Shown: in pieces, positions 1-11,278 of the stretch
How the letters are laid out: each line of letters starts with the position of its first letter
Numbering within the stretch: the stretch's first letter is position 1
Source of the DNA: Pyrenopolyporus hunteri
Taxonomy: Eukaryota; Ascomycota; Sordariomycetes; Xylariales; Hypoxylaceae
Direction of reading: 5' to 3'
Length of the DNA stretch: 64,000 nucleotides
NCBI GenBank assembly: GCA_902806595.1
Contig: CADCXC010000008.1
Location: forward strand, 472,798-536,797
Program-made: the position numbers and the translations under genes
Notes under the pieces: model-generated
The model's database searches: none
Seen by the model: only the letters and a program-made list of their open reading frames with translations
Told to the model about the DNA's origin: nothing

Positions 1-2480
1 TCCCCTGTCAAACCTATCACAGCTCCCCCCTGTCGTCCTGGTTCTAGAGGCGTCCGCTTGATAACAATCCCGATATGGCCGAGCTTGGCCTGGCCTGGGC
101 TTAAACGTGCCGGTTGCACGACCCTCGTCCCAGATCATAATCTGATCTACATGCCCAGCCACGGTTTCAGTCTAGACCTTGCGGTTCGAACACCCTTTAA
201 AAGCTTAGAAGGGCTCTTGAAGCCGTTGACCAATCTAGACATGACAAACGTACGTATATTTTACTCTTCACCTTTTCTTCTCGCTTTCTTTTTTTTTTTA
301 AAAAAAAAAAGAATCTTCTTTCCGGAGCACTATAACCCTGCTTGCTTGCAGCTCTGCCTCTTCGTATAATGCAGCTTACACGGGCTATGTCGAAATTTGG
401 AGCCACTTTTTGACCGGCGTTAGAAGGATGTCCAACTTCGTCCTGATACATAAAATGGGGAGTGTCATTCTGAATATAGTAGAGATTTTTGAGGATCTGG
501 TTACCTAGATAAGAACTCCGACAGCGGCCCTCCTTTACAAGCCTTCGCCATGCAATTCACCCTCCTTGCTAGGACGATCCTGTTTCTTATTGATAACACG
601 TACATATCATTTTCGTTTACATACTTCCTCATAGCGGAATCCGTCCCAGATCCTATTAGCCTCGCTCTCCTTTGAAGGTCTCATAATCCTTGATGTAGTC
701 TTATTAGCCCCTCCTCGAGCGTATCCTCGACTACTGCAGTTGCGCAACAACTACTCGGCGCTCTTACTCCTCTAAGGCTACGATCGGCGCAGTCTTTTAC
801 CATTTTAGATCTGAAGGTGCATGGAAGCAACCCCATCTCGCGTCGAACCGTCCTCGTACCTTGGCCAGCTAGCGATACATGCCCTACATACCTACCTAGG
901 TATATGTCCCTTAGAGACACTAAACTCACGTGCTGATTGTTAGAACATGCAGCGGCACCATAACAAAGAATCTACACCGACCCCACTGGCGAAATTTGAT
1001 TTTACCTAAAGTAGAATGAGGTGTGTGGTGGGTTGCTGTTGAACTTATTGTATCCTATTCGTTCGCGATTTCGAATGCACGCTCCGTTTCCTCGGACTGG
1101 ATTATTTGTAGGTTGGAGATTACGTATACCCTGGGATTATCGCCACTCTCGCAATCGAACCCATGTTACGGTGTATACCACCCCCAGTGTTACTGATCCC
1201 AATTTTCTAAGTCTACGACTAATGGTGGAGATGGTGTACTTACGGTGAACACAAGAGACGACGAGGCTGAAGAATCGACTCCCAATTCGACAAATAAAAA
1301 AAGGTTGCCAATACAGTATCCAAGGACGCCAGAGAAGGTACCTACGTACGCTATATAGCGAAGATAATTCTCGTAGGAATTTATACCAACCAATCGCATA
1401 CCCACGCACATCGGTGGACCAAGCATCATACGTACCTCTTGGGCATATACTTCTTAGCCAGACCCCCCTAAACCGAACATTTTTCTTCTCTAATTGCCTT
1501 TCATACCCTCGACCTATACAATCCAGTTAATCCAAGTCCGTGAAATCATCATCACACGTTCCAAAGATTCCACAGGCCCACTCAGTTTATATATTCGATA
1601 AGCAACACCACCAAGGGTCATAAAACTTCGGTCACGCAGTGCGCTCGTACGCAAAACGCCGGTGGGTTTTCGGAGAATGGCCCGGTCTAATCCAATAATC
1701 TAGACAAATCCCGTACTCCGGAGCAAGCCCCGAGCATACGGACTCTAATGTGTAGGCACTTTTTATTTCTGCCTTTGGTTTGTGGTAGGATCGGCGGCTG
1801 GTATACCAGATGGCTAGTCACACTCGCGCATTAACGAGTATGGCGTATCGGTAACGGTTGTATTATATCAAGGAAGCGACGGCGTCTGTTGAATTTTAGC
1901 TAACATGCAAGTCCTCAAATCATGTTAATATATCCGTGCAGATGATTACGGGGTTGTTATTAATCGATCACAATACACCGCCGGCACGAGGTAATGAAGG
2001 CCTGACCAATGACGACGTTCTGCGGCCAACCAGGCCGATTTTGGCGTCTTCCGTCGGGGAGGGGAATGGTATAGACGAAAATAATAACAGGTACCTACAC
2101 AGTGAGGGGCGGATGATCTAAATAGGGTGGGCACAGATGCTCTTCGGCGCCATAAGTAGGTAGGTACTTATCGAAGAATAAATTGTCGAGCATTAGAGAG
2201 GTAATACTAGATTAAGTCGGACGTAGTAAGGTAAAAGGGGGGGAGACATAGGAACGTCGAAATGGATATACGTAGAAAATATAAATGAATTTTGTGTCGA
2301 ATCTTAGGACGGCAACTCCCACATCTCATATATGAAGACCAAGCTTCTAAAAAAGGTAAAGAAGAGGAGAATAGCTGCAGATGCAAATATGTCGGCAATC
2401 TTCGATGCGCAGTTCGTTGTCACACTATCCAGGGGAAGCTAGGGCTCTGTAATACTCAGGCCCTGGCATGGAATAATGAC

Positions 2481-2506
2481 AACCTACCTACCTAGGTAGG
2501 TAGGTT
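2481..2506. repeat. 26-bp perfect palindrome of the TACC/GGTA family
   Basis: This is the longest clean copy of the dispersed motif. The left arm is AACCTACCTACCT and the right arm is its exact reverse complement, with no spacer. Shorter or interrupted copies are scattered through most intergenic regions, and none was noticed inside the coding exons modelled here. It could form a cruciform or, in RNA, a hairpin; any function is unknown. Confidence 0.85.
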
Positions 2507-3177
2507 TCGCGACACTCGCAGGCTTGCCACGGCGACTGGGTACCTGGTATTTCAAGCTACCAATTACCTATCAGGGCTTAAGGCTCGGTTTGGTGGCCAC
2601 CCGCACGGGCCGAAACGAAGCGGAAAAGAAGAGAGCATTCAAGACCTCCCCCTCCCATCAACCTCGAGTAATGATTTTCTTTTTGCTACTCCATAAACTG
2701 ATCCTCACTCTTAATCCCTGCGTCTGGGTTTTGTAAGGCTGAGGAGCCCTTGCAAGCGCCTATGCGATGGGGATGGAAGCCAGAAGAGGGATTTCTCGCA
2801 GCGTATGTGCACAATCAGCCCATGCCCAACGATGCCACCGTAAAGAAGAGCACACCGTAACATAAAAACATTTGTATCGTAATAGTCCGATACATAGCGC
2901 TTACTGGGAGCGTATATACATAAATATGCAGGAGAGGGGTTGAAGGGTTAAGGATATCCACTTCATCTAAGCTGACAATTCGGATAGCGGAACGAACCAA
3001 GCTGCCTCTAAAATCGTTAACACGCCTATCTCTTCCCTCTTCGTAGTAGCTTTCCGCAGATATTGAGAGCGCGGATCTCGGGGAATTGAGCCACTTAGTG
3101 TCGACGTGCTAGGCGCTAAGCTTTCCCCGTGGGCATGGGCTGGCCATCCGCAGCCTCGACCACAGAAGGCCCGAAAA

Positions 3178-3222
3178 ATAAAAGAAAAGGAAAAGAACGG
3201 GAAAAGAAAAGAAAAGAAAAGC
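3178..3222. repeat. Homopurine tract rich in AAAAG units
   Basis: An almost pure A/G tract built from imperfect AAAAG or AAAAGG units. It is a low-complexity microsatellite with no gene nearby to which it could be assigned as a promoter tract. Confidence 0.7.
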
Positions 3223-6200
3223 AATAGTGAAGGTTGGGGCGGACTCGGGCTCTGATTGATGCGTTTGCCAGTTACAAGGGAAACGTACCACCCTCGATTC
3301 TATATCGATTCTGTATTTACAATATCACCTATTTACTCTTAAGCGACGCTGGTGGGATGTTGGGTATGTCGTGCATTTGAATAGCATGTGATTGCACCGT
3401 ACCTACCTACGTAGGTACCTATAGAGCAGCATGTCGCACCGAACCCGGTCGGCCGTCGTATTCTACACGGGCGCTAACATTCCCAGTGCTACGGTCTATA
3501 AGCGCCCATGGATATTGGCTGGGAATAATCTCTCATCGGTCAACTCCTATTCTCCCAACAAGGCGAGAACCAGATTCCATACACGAATTGCATAATGTAG
3601 CATGTTGTGCGAGGTCAAGTAGACAGCCTTTATAAGATCTAGCCCGGTCTCGTCCCGAGCCACGCTACCCTATGGTTACGTTAGTAGATAACAATCGCGT
3701 TGTCAATTCGATTTGGCAGACACCGGCATTTGAAAGGCCATCCCTCTACCACTTGCTTTTTTCATGTATGCGAAACAGAGCTTACCCATCCCAAAAATTG
3801 GCTATCTGAGAAAGGGATTCTTACGCCAAGCCTAGAAGCTCATAGGTCAATTCCCAACGAAGACTGGTCAATTTCGCAGATGTGGACCTGTCGACCGTAT
3901 ATACCGGTTTTCGGGTTTCCGTGCTAGGCAATGCCAGGATCGAATGGTCCAATGGGACGACGGAGCTTATGTGCTCGTGTCGATCACGACACTACCTACC
4001 TTAGCGAGTTCTTTTATTTTACGCACTGTCTTCCTTCGGGACGACGGGAGGGTCGTATTGAGAAGACCAGCGTTTTACTGAGGCTATTTCCAACTCTGGA
4101 CCTGCACACATAACCACCTCCCGAGCTGGCCGGAGAGTCTTATCACCCGCCTCTTTTTAATATTGACAGCTTGGGTTGGGAGGTCGACGGAAGCCAGCGA
4201 ATTCGCGGTCGTCATGTGAATCAAATGAAAACCGATCGATTATGTCCCGCCAATCCGGAGCCGAGATTATTCACTGGCATTATATCTACCTACCTTAGGT
4301 ACGTAAAGTACCCGTACCCTTAAGGAGGAATTGGAATTTAATGGATTAACCTAGGTGATGGTCATTGCTATACGCATTGTATCGTACAATACAACGCACA
4401 CTTTTACGGTATGACACCTCGCCAACCTACCTACGTACCTACATGTAGGCAGATAAATAATAGTCGGCTGATCGGTTAACCGATTAATCATCAAGATTAA
4501 ATGTTGGATGGTAACATACCTACATACGTACACCCTACCTACCATTAGGTAGGTAGGTATTTATTCATTTGATTCTTCTTGGCGCCGCGGCCGACCTCGA
4601 ACCCGGCCTCACGTACAAGATAAACCCCCCCGCCCCAGCGAATATCAATGCGGCACGTTTTCTTCCCCCTCGGTGTTCTTTATATTGTTAGAATGTTCTG
4701 ATACTACTTGAGGTATTGGTAGGTTAGAGCCATAGCATCGGGCTTTTTGCTAGGGGATCGACGATTCGGATAAGATCAAAGCTTCGAAGGCTCTACTACT
4801 ATGATCATTCTGCCATAACACAAGACACACGCAACATAAAAGTAACATGGTAGGTAGCTACGTGTGTACCTATGCAGATCAGTGCCATCTCGAGTTGGTT
4901 GAATATCCCGTATCAAGTACCTATTTACATCCTAAGCGCTATGTACGAAACCAATAAAGCGAACTAGGGGGCCATGGGGAGAGGATGAGGCTAGCCAAAA
5001 CCAGAGTTTAGTCTTATGTGGTAGAATTCAAATGTGAAGTTCCGTGCAGGCTCGATTACGCGAAGAACTACCTAGTCACCTGAGATGTACCGGGAGCATG
5101 CCTGCTCGACGCCACAGCAACTCCGCGGATCTAATAATAGGTAAGCCGGAGAGCGGCAGGATGTAGGTAGTAGATATATGTACGTACCTACCTATATATC
5201 TATTAAGATCAGAGATGCCGATAGGGCGGGATGAGATCGGCAACTCATCCAGACTCCTGGTTCCGAACGAGAACATGGAGAATCTCCCGATCCTCAAGCT
5301 CGGTATGGCCGCGCGGCGGCCCGGGCTCGACCTACCGTGTACCTATCTATTACCCGTACCCAGCCGACGAGACATAAGATCTTCTGCGTGAGGGCGTCGC
5401 GGAAGAACCTTGGTTCTCCTAATGCTCGCGCTGTGTTTCTTTCATTTCCTTTCCCTCTTTCTCTATCCCTTCCAATCATCCCCCTAACGTTAGATACGAC
5501 CGAATAACCGAGAGGTCCCGTCCTAAAAGGCGGATTGTCCCGTTGAATAATGCTTCAAATTCCCTCCTGGGCACCGTCTTGCTCTAATCTATTCGAGGCT
5601 GAGTGCTATGATAGTGCCATCGGTGATGTTATCGTCGAGAAACGTCGCCCGGATATATTGCTCCGTTTTTCTTCAGCGTGGCTCCCGTCGCAGGACGGAA
5701 TACCTCATTATAATTCGTTGGCCCTCTGACGCCATATCTCTTTCGGCGCCGTTAGTCGCTAGGAGAACATGCTCCGCAGACGTTTGTGTCCAGGTGACCA
5801 TCCGCAGGATGCGTGCCAAGCAAAACAGGTACGCAGAATTACATACTAGCTTCATCATTTATCTCACGCTCAACCCCCCGACGAATCTTAACGAAGGCGT
5901 CCTTCATCATACGATACATCTCCTGCAGATGGATGGAAGCGTTGGCTGATGGTTCGATGACGATGAAACTCATTGAATTTGGGTTTTTTTTCTTTCTTGT
6001 TTTCCTTCTTCCCTGTTGATACCAGCATCTGAAATGGCGGTGAATCTACTACAGGATGGGGACAAGGTTAAAGGACTACTGTGGTGACACCCTTGTCTTG
6101 TATGTATTCACCTAAGAGCCAGATAGGACTGCGGATGCACTCCACTACTTTCTAACATTCGTAGATCTCTCCGCATTCCCTAATTCTGCATGTAGGAAAC

Positions 6201-9200
6201 TAGTACATCTCTGTCAGGAACGTCCATGCCTCGTTTCCAAGATGGATAGGACTTCGGACTTCACTGTAGATAGGTCTGGGGTAACGCAGGCGTGCTGCAC
6301 ATGTTGCCGTGTAATGCTTACGCAATTGCACTAGATGCTCCACAGGGTTACCCAACGTCCTCGTTCAGTCTGTCGGCATACCAACCGACTGTCAAACCAG
6401 CAATCATTCCCTCGTGGCTCTAGATAAACACGACAGGAGACTTTAGGGTTGGGGTTCCTGTGGGACGACATCAAGCCCCTCTGATAGCGGTTCGGCTCCT
6501 ATGACCACACGATTGGTTACCAATAACTGTCCTCTGAAGTTGGAACACCCGAGCCACTACTTGTCCTATCCTACGCCTTACGATAGGTTCATACGAGGCA
6601 ACCAAGGCACCACTATGTCTATCAAGAACTATCGGACACTACTATCCATACTAAGAGTCGTAATTGCTGTCAGCCCACTTCCACCTTTAGTATCGTATAC
6701 ATCGAAGTTATAAGAGTTATAAGAGAGCCATAGACATACATGTAAAAATTTCCCAAACCTGCTGAAAAAGTTAACGGTCGGAAGGCTCGGGATGTAACCG
6801 TCCTTCCAGATCCTTAGCGGACTTTACCTCTTGAGATGTTTCAGGATCAGGGAATATCAACGACCCTAAAGAAGCTTCGTGTTAGTAAGGATATCGTCCA
6901 TGATATACCTTACACAATTATACTTTGTTGATATGAAGCCGAGCGAGCTTATGAGTGGGCTATAAAAACTCTTCCTTTTTTTCACGGCACGATCGCTGCA
7001 GAGGGAAGCAATAATAGTAGCTAGGGATAATGCATTGCCTAGAAATAGGGTAGCATCCTCAACTTGAATAATGTGCCCTTTTTCGCAAGTGCCTAGAACG
7101 AAGACTAGACGGCTTGCAGGCGCAAGTAGGAGTTCAGATTATGTCGCCGCTATTGGCGTTATATGTATGCTGACTTTACGGGTATCCCCATTTCATTGAT
7201 GGACCACCTTTATATAAGGTCTTGGGCTAAACTTATATTTTCTCCATTGTGGCATTGTGTATTCCATGCCAGTCGGGTGGTAGAAGTGGCAAGGTCCGAC
7301 AGCATCATGGAGACTAAGAAGCGGGGGGTTGTCGAGACGAACAATCCTCCTCGGCGTAGGCGCATGCATAATACATTCGCACTTACAGCAGTTTCACGCC
7401 ACAATCGTATGAAAAGCCCAACTCTAGATACAAATAGTCGGGGCATCCATTAGCTTGTCACATAATAGCTTCCACAATGAGCTCGGGTAAGGGGTGACTG
7501 ATACGCGTTAGGTAGATGATAGCGAGAAATAGCCGTAGAGCATTGTTTTATTCAGCTTAATCCACCTTATATTTGCTCTCTTCTCTAACAAGGCCCTTTA
7601 TTTCTACCTTTAAATCTTGAATGGAAGGATTTCCTAGACGCTCATTAATAGAATAGTACGCCAATAAGTTCCGCGGGCTCTCCAAAGTTGAAGGTGTGCT
7701 CTACCGGTACATTCTATAATCCCTGGCTGCTACCAGTCTGTCAAAATTGCTGTTTTGATAGACGTACTACAAACCGTTTTCTTCCTCGACCTAAGTACCT
7801 TCGAATGTAGATCCTCCGACTAAACCCGCCCTTAATAGGCGGGGATCAGTTCAGTGCATAGCGCTCTTACATAGCACATCAAGATTCTTCACACTACTAC
7901 ATAAGGGTCTAAAGAGGTTTTGGAATAATATGGTTTTACCATGAGGTAGGCGACGTAGGCAGCCCCTAAATGCAACAAGAGTCAAGTCAGGGATAACGGT
8001 CTTATCTACTCTCCTATGCTCTCTATAAATTCTATATATCTTCGTGGATAGCCCCAATGTTTTGAATGGTGTTATCCGGCCAATTCCATACGGGCGGATT
8101 TGGTTGGAACCAGTAGGGAATACTAAATATACCTATCCGTAAAGCGGATTGGGCCCTGTTATTTCATGTTTTCACTAAAGGCACCATGTATGGTCGTAGA
8201 TTCAACACTACAGCAATAATTAACGGTTATTTTTTAGGTAATAGGTAGCGATTGTGTTAATGATATACCGGAATACGTACGAATAACTGGAAGCAGACGA
8301 AAGTCAACTAGCTGCAGTGGTCACATAATCGCCAACTTAGAATCTCGAGATATGTTCTCAAAATCTGATATCCAATTTAGAAATGATGGCTGAGTAGTTG
8401 TCTACAGTCAGAGACGGACTTTGACTTTCACTTGAAATCTCATCACATCTAATCTCTAATCTCAACAGCTTTGCACAGAATTGCCTCTGATTTATTTTCT
8501 GGTTGTGTTCTCTTAGATGCCGATATACCCAGCTAATCTGCCTTGGGTCTCGGCTTAACCTCCTTTCTTCATCTTATGTACCTGGACATCTTATATTGGG
8601 AGGCCACCCGCCGGCCCACAGTCTTCTGAATACCGGTGAGGAATGAAGGGTTAAGATGATAAAAGGGCATTAAAAGGAGAGGGAGGAGGGCTGGAAGACG
8701 GGATGGATAAGTCGGGGGGTCGAATAGGGATGAGAACAGCCGGATAGTTAGAACAAGAATATGACGATCAAGTACCTGGAAATTTTCAAAGTCGATATAG
8801 CGATCTGTGTGCCTAATGTATTTGGCCAGAGGCTATTTAGAAAGACCTTTCGTCTCATAGGACATTGAACTCCTCAAGGTCACCTCGAAGTAATAGGATG
8901 GAAACTAGGATAGTCTAACACACGATAAACCCGAAAGGGTTAGCTTTCACATTTTCTGGACGAAGACGTTTTGTTTATCCTAGGATCTTGATACGTTCAT
9001 TAGCTTATAAATGGACAAATTGGTACATTATTGATACAGGTTAAAGAAATATTTTAAGGAAATCCCATAAACGCCTTATGTTCGATACCGCAGTTGAATC
9101 ACCACTTTTATCCTGATGGGAACCTGCCCGTCTCATATTAGTCATATTAATCCTCCATAGCATCCGAATCTATACGATATATGAAGTTTCAACAAGAGCC

Positions 9201-9305
9201 TGGGGGGAGGTTTTCATTAGTATTTCGGCGACTGCGACGAGAGAACACAAGTTTTCTTCTGTCGTAATTTTGGGTCCAATCCTCACTTACTTTCCATTAA
9301 ATAGT

Positions 9306-10004
9306 TCATCGGCCAACCCAGTAGGTTGGGAGAACCCCTTGTCTCGCGATTGCCTCAGCGATTTGTGCGTCCGTCATAGTTTCCTGACCGTTGATAGCAT
9401 ACCAAGGCGAGTCGTGGAGGAGGTAATAAGCCTGGCCAACCGGAATGTCCGCGCTGGACGCGATGATGAGCCCGGGGTCATCGGTACGCATTCGCGCCAA
9501 CTGCGCCCATAGAGCGGCTCGCTGCGTAGCGTCGAGTCCACGTGCTAGATGAAAGATGGGCGTATAGGAGCGGTCGGACCGGGCCGTGAACTTGGCACGG
9601 AAAGCTGGTGTACCATCTTGCGGCCGTAGCTGCTTCCCACCAAGCGTAAAATATCCGGCGCAGTTGCTACACGGTTCGCCGCGTCGCAACAGCATCGCGT
9701 CGACGATCGGGTATGACCCTGGAGAGTCGAACGCTTGGAAGTAAGATAACAGCATGTTCTCTTCCGCATGCGGGTGGTTTCCACCGTCTCCTGCTCCTGT
9801 CATGGCCGTCCAGAGATCCGCTTCGCCGTCCGCGAAGAGGAGAGAAGCTGACAGGTCGACCTGGTCCGTAGCGCGGAGGCCGCTACGCACAAATTGATAT
9901 AGGGCGCTCACCAGTCCCAGCTGCGCATAGTTAAGGCGTACGGATTGCCCACTGGCGTTCTTAATACGAAAGCTCGGGAGCTCCACGAAGATAAATTGAG
10001 GCAT
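9306..10004 (-). CDS. Cytidine-deaminase-fold protein, standalone, intronless
   Basis: A 232-aa single-exon gene starting at an ATG (position 10004). It carries the zinc-binding signature of the cytidine deaminase superfamily: H79-A80-E81 followed about 30 residues later by P111-C112-S113-N114-C115. Known members use the Glu as proton shuttle and His plus two Cys as zinc ligands, and deaminate cytosine or adenine in nucleosides, DNA or RNA. The substrate here cannot be told. There is no signal peptide or membrane segment, and no extra domain that would mark a metabolic CDA, CMP or guanine deaminase; length and spacing resemble the divergent deaminase families found as toxin or effector domains, including fungal solo copies. 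The gene is isolated in otherwise non-coding DNA, has no introns while most genes here do, and uses GC-rich codons, which fits lateral acquisition or a fast-evolving accessory gene. Superfamily placement is fairly sure; family and role are open. Confidence 0.72.
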   Translation of the reverse strand: MPQFIFVELPSFRIKNASGQSVRLNYAQLGLVSALYQFVRSGLRATDQVDLSASLLFADGEADLWTAMTGAGDGGNHPHAEENMLLSYFQAFDSPGSYPIVDAMLLRRGEPCSNCAGYFTLGGKQLRPQDGTPAFRAKFTARSDRSYTPIFHLARGLDATQRAALWAQLARMRTDDPGLIIASSADIPVGQAYYLLHDSPWYAINGQETMTDAQIAEAIARQGVLPTYWVGR

Positions 10005-10227
10005 GGCTTTGGAATCTTAGTCGCCCAAGTTGAGGAGCTGACAGATATGTAGAAGGATAGGTGAACGGACAGGTAGAGGACGGAGTTGCTGAAGAAAACT
10101 ATACGGAAGGGAAATGTGAAGCGGATAGTCCTCAGTGATATATAATGCGGGAATGTCTCTGGCTTGGTTGACGATAGACGCTGGCGCAAAGTTTGGTGGT
10201 AGATATAGGTAGATATCTGGCTGTGAG

Positions 10228-10458
10228 ATGGTCGATAAGCATTATCGGGAAATAGGCGACTTGGTCCTTCACGATGAGGACGATTGCCTAGTTCACGGTG
10301 TTCTTCACGAAATCGGCCACGCCCCCCGAGGTGAACCAGACCGAGACGTACCGGCAGTCTGTGCTGACCCGCAGGAATCGGACCTCCCATGTGACGAATG
10401 GGACGGCTCCCAGGAACAATAACGAGGTTGATGGGTTCACGCGACGGGGGAAGCACAT
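10228..10458. other. Coding-like segment next to the deaminase, strand uncertain
   Basis: Two overlapping frames in exact codon register on opposite strands both look coding. On the plus strand, ATG 10228 to stop 10422 gives a 64-aa acidic peptide containing HEIGH. On the minus strand, ATG 10458 to TAG 10288 gives a 56-aa peptide with a hydrophobic start and almost all C or G third positions, and the same bias continues past the TAG. The minus reading could be a broken gene or a remnant exon upstream of the deaminase; the plus reading would be a small divergent gene sharing its promoter. I recognise neither peptide. Confidence 0.3.
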
Positions 10459-10567
10459 GGATAGGGGCCAGCCGAGGATAGTCCAACACCTATTCCTTGA
10501 TAGGCTATTGCAAACTAGGTAGTCTATGTATTTTCCGAGAAATGCATCCCAGATCTTTCCGATCCCC

Positions 10568-10610
10568 AGAAAAAAAAAAAGGGAAAAAAGGGAAAAAAGA
10601 GAAAAAAGGT
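10568..10610. repeat. A-rich purine microsatellite
   Basis: Imperfect repeats of AAAAAAGGG and AAAAAAGAG type, with no pyrimidine until the end of the tract. A low-complexity repeat; nothing nearby suggests a function. Confidence 0.7.
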
Positions 10611-11220
10611 GCCATGGCGTTATTTCTCAGGGTCTACCTGCATCTTAGCCTCCTTCGATAGCTAGCTTCCATTCATGTAAGCTGACATACACATGGCTAT
10701 GATGTCTTTTTTATCGCGGCTCGTTTTGAGGCTGATAATGATCGGAAAACTCAGCATGCAGCATGCAAGCTATGGGTAGGGCTGACCCGGTAACCTGGTA
10801 AATATATCTCGGGTATTTTCCTTTCACTTCCCTCTCAATCTCTGGCCGGCATACTAGTAATCTCTAGGAGAACCTGATAAGCAATCCCCTTAGCTAGAGT
10901 CTCGTGTCGTCGAGCCATGATCAGCATAGAATAGGCTGCCCGGGAATTGCCTCGCTATAGACGCACCTGTACGCTTCCAACCCGGACACCCCAATACTAC
11001 GTAATAAAGAACAGATATCTAACACGAGGTTATGCAGGGTGGATACACGATGAACTACGTATGGAACCCATGAAGATTCGGTTCTACTTTGGGGTTGTTC
11101 CGCGCTGGAGGCGGTTCGTAGACGCACCCAACCGGCACGCGGCTCGTCGACGGAGACGTTTCAAATTGAAGTTCGTAACTACCGAAAACGTCAATCAAGC
11201 GGCGGCCCCGTTAGCTCAGG

Positions 11221-11278
11221 AGTGCAGAATGCAGAATGCAGAGTGCAGAGTGCAGAGTGTAGAGTGCAGAGTGTCAGA
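11221..11278. repeat. 7-bp minisatellite, consensus RTGCAGA
   Basis: About eight tandem units of a 7-bp sequence (GTGCAGA or ATGCAGA, with one GTGTAGA and an 8-bp final variant). The array lies inside an open frame on the plus strand (10947-11618) that gains its length partly from the repeat and does not look like a gene. Confidence 0.8.

Larger units (their letters stand above)
1..9305. other. Gene-free intergenic region with dispersed TACC/GGTA palindromes
   Basis: No open frame here shows the codon bias, family motifs or splice structure seen in the real genes further right; the longest ATG frame (5608-5949, 113 aa) resembles nothing I know. The stretch holds many short (TACC)n/(GGTA)n inverted repeats, for example near 890-905, 2155-2167, 2481-2506, 3401-3420, 4285-4300, 4427-4447, 4538-4560 and 5185-5195. 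It also has homopurine or homopyrimidine tracts at 286-312 and 3178-3222. Promoters or non-coding RNAs cannot be judged from sequence alone. Confidence 0.6.

Noticed and set aside
1140..1215. Possible tRNA on the minus strand (GGGTTCGATT)
   Set aside because: The T-stem halves do not pair and no acceptor stem is visible.
10285..10330. HEIGH zinc-protease motif on the plus strand
   Set aside because: The 64-aa frame is too short for any HExxH protease fold and has no third ligand in the family spacing; likely chance.
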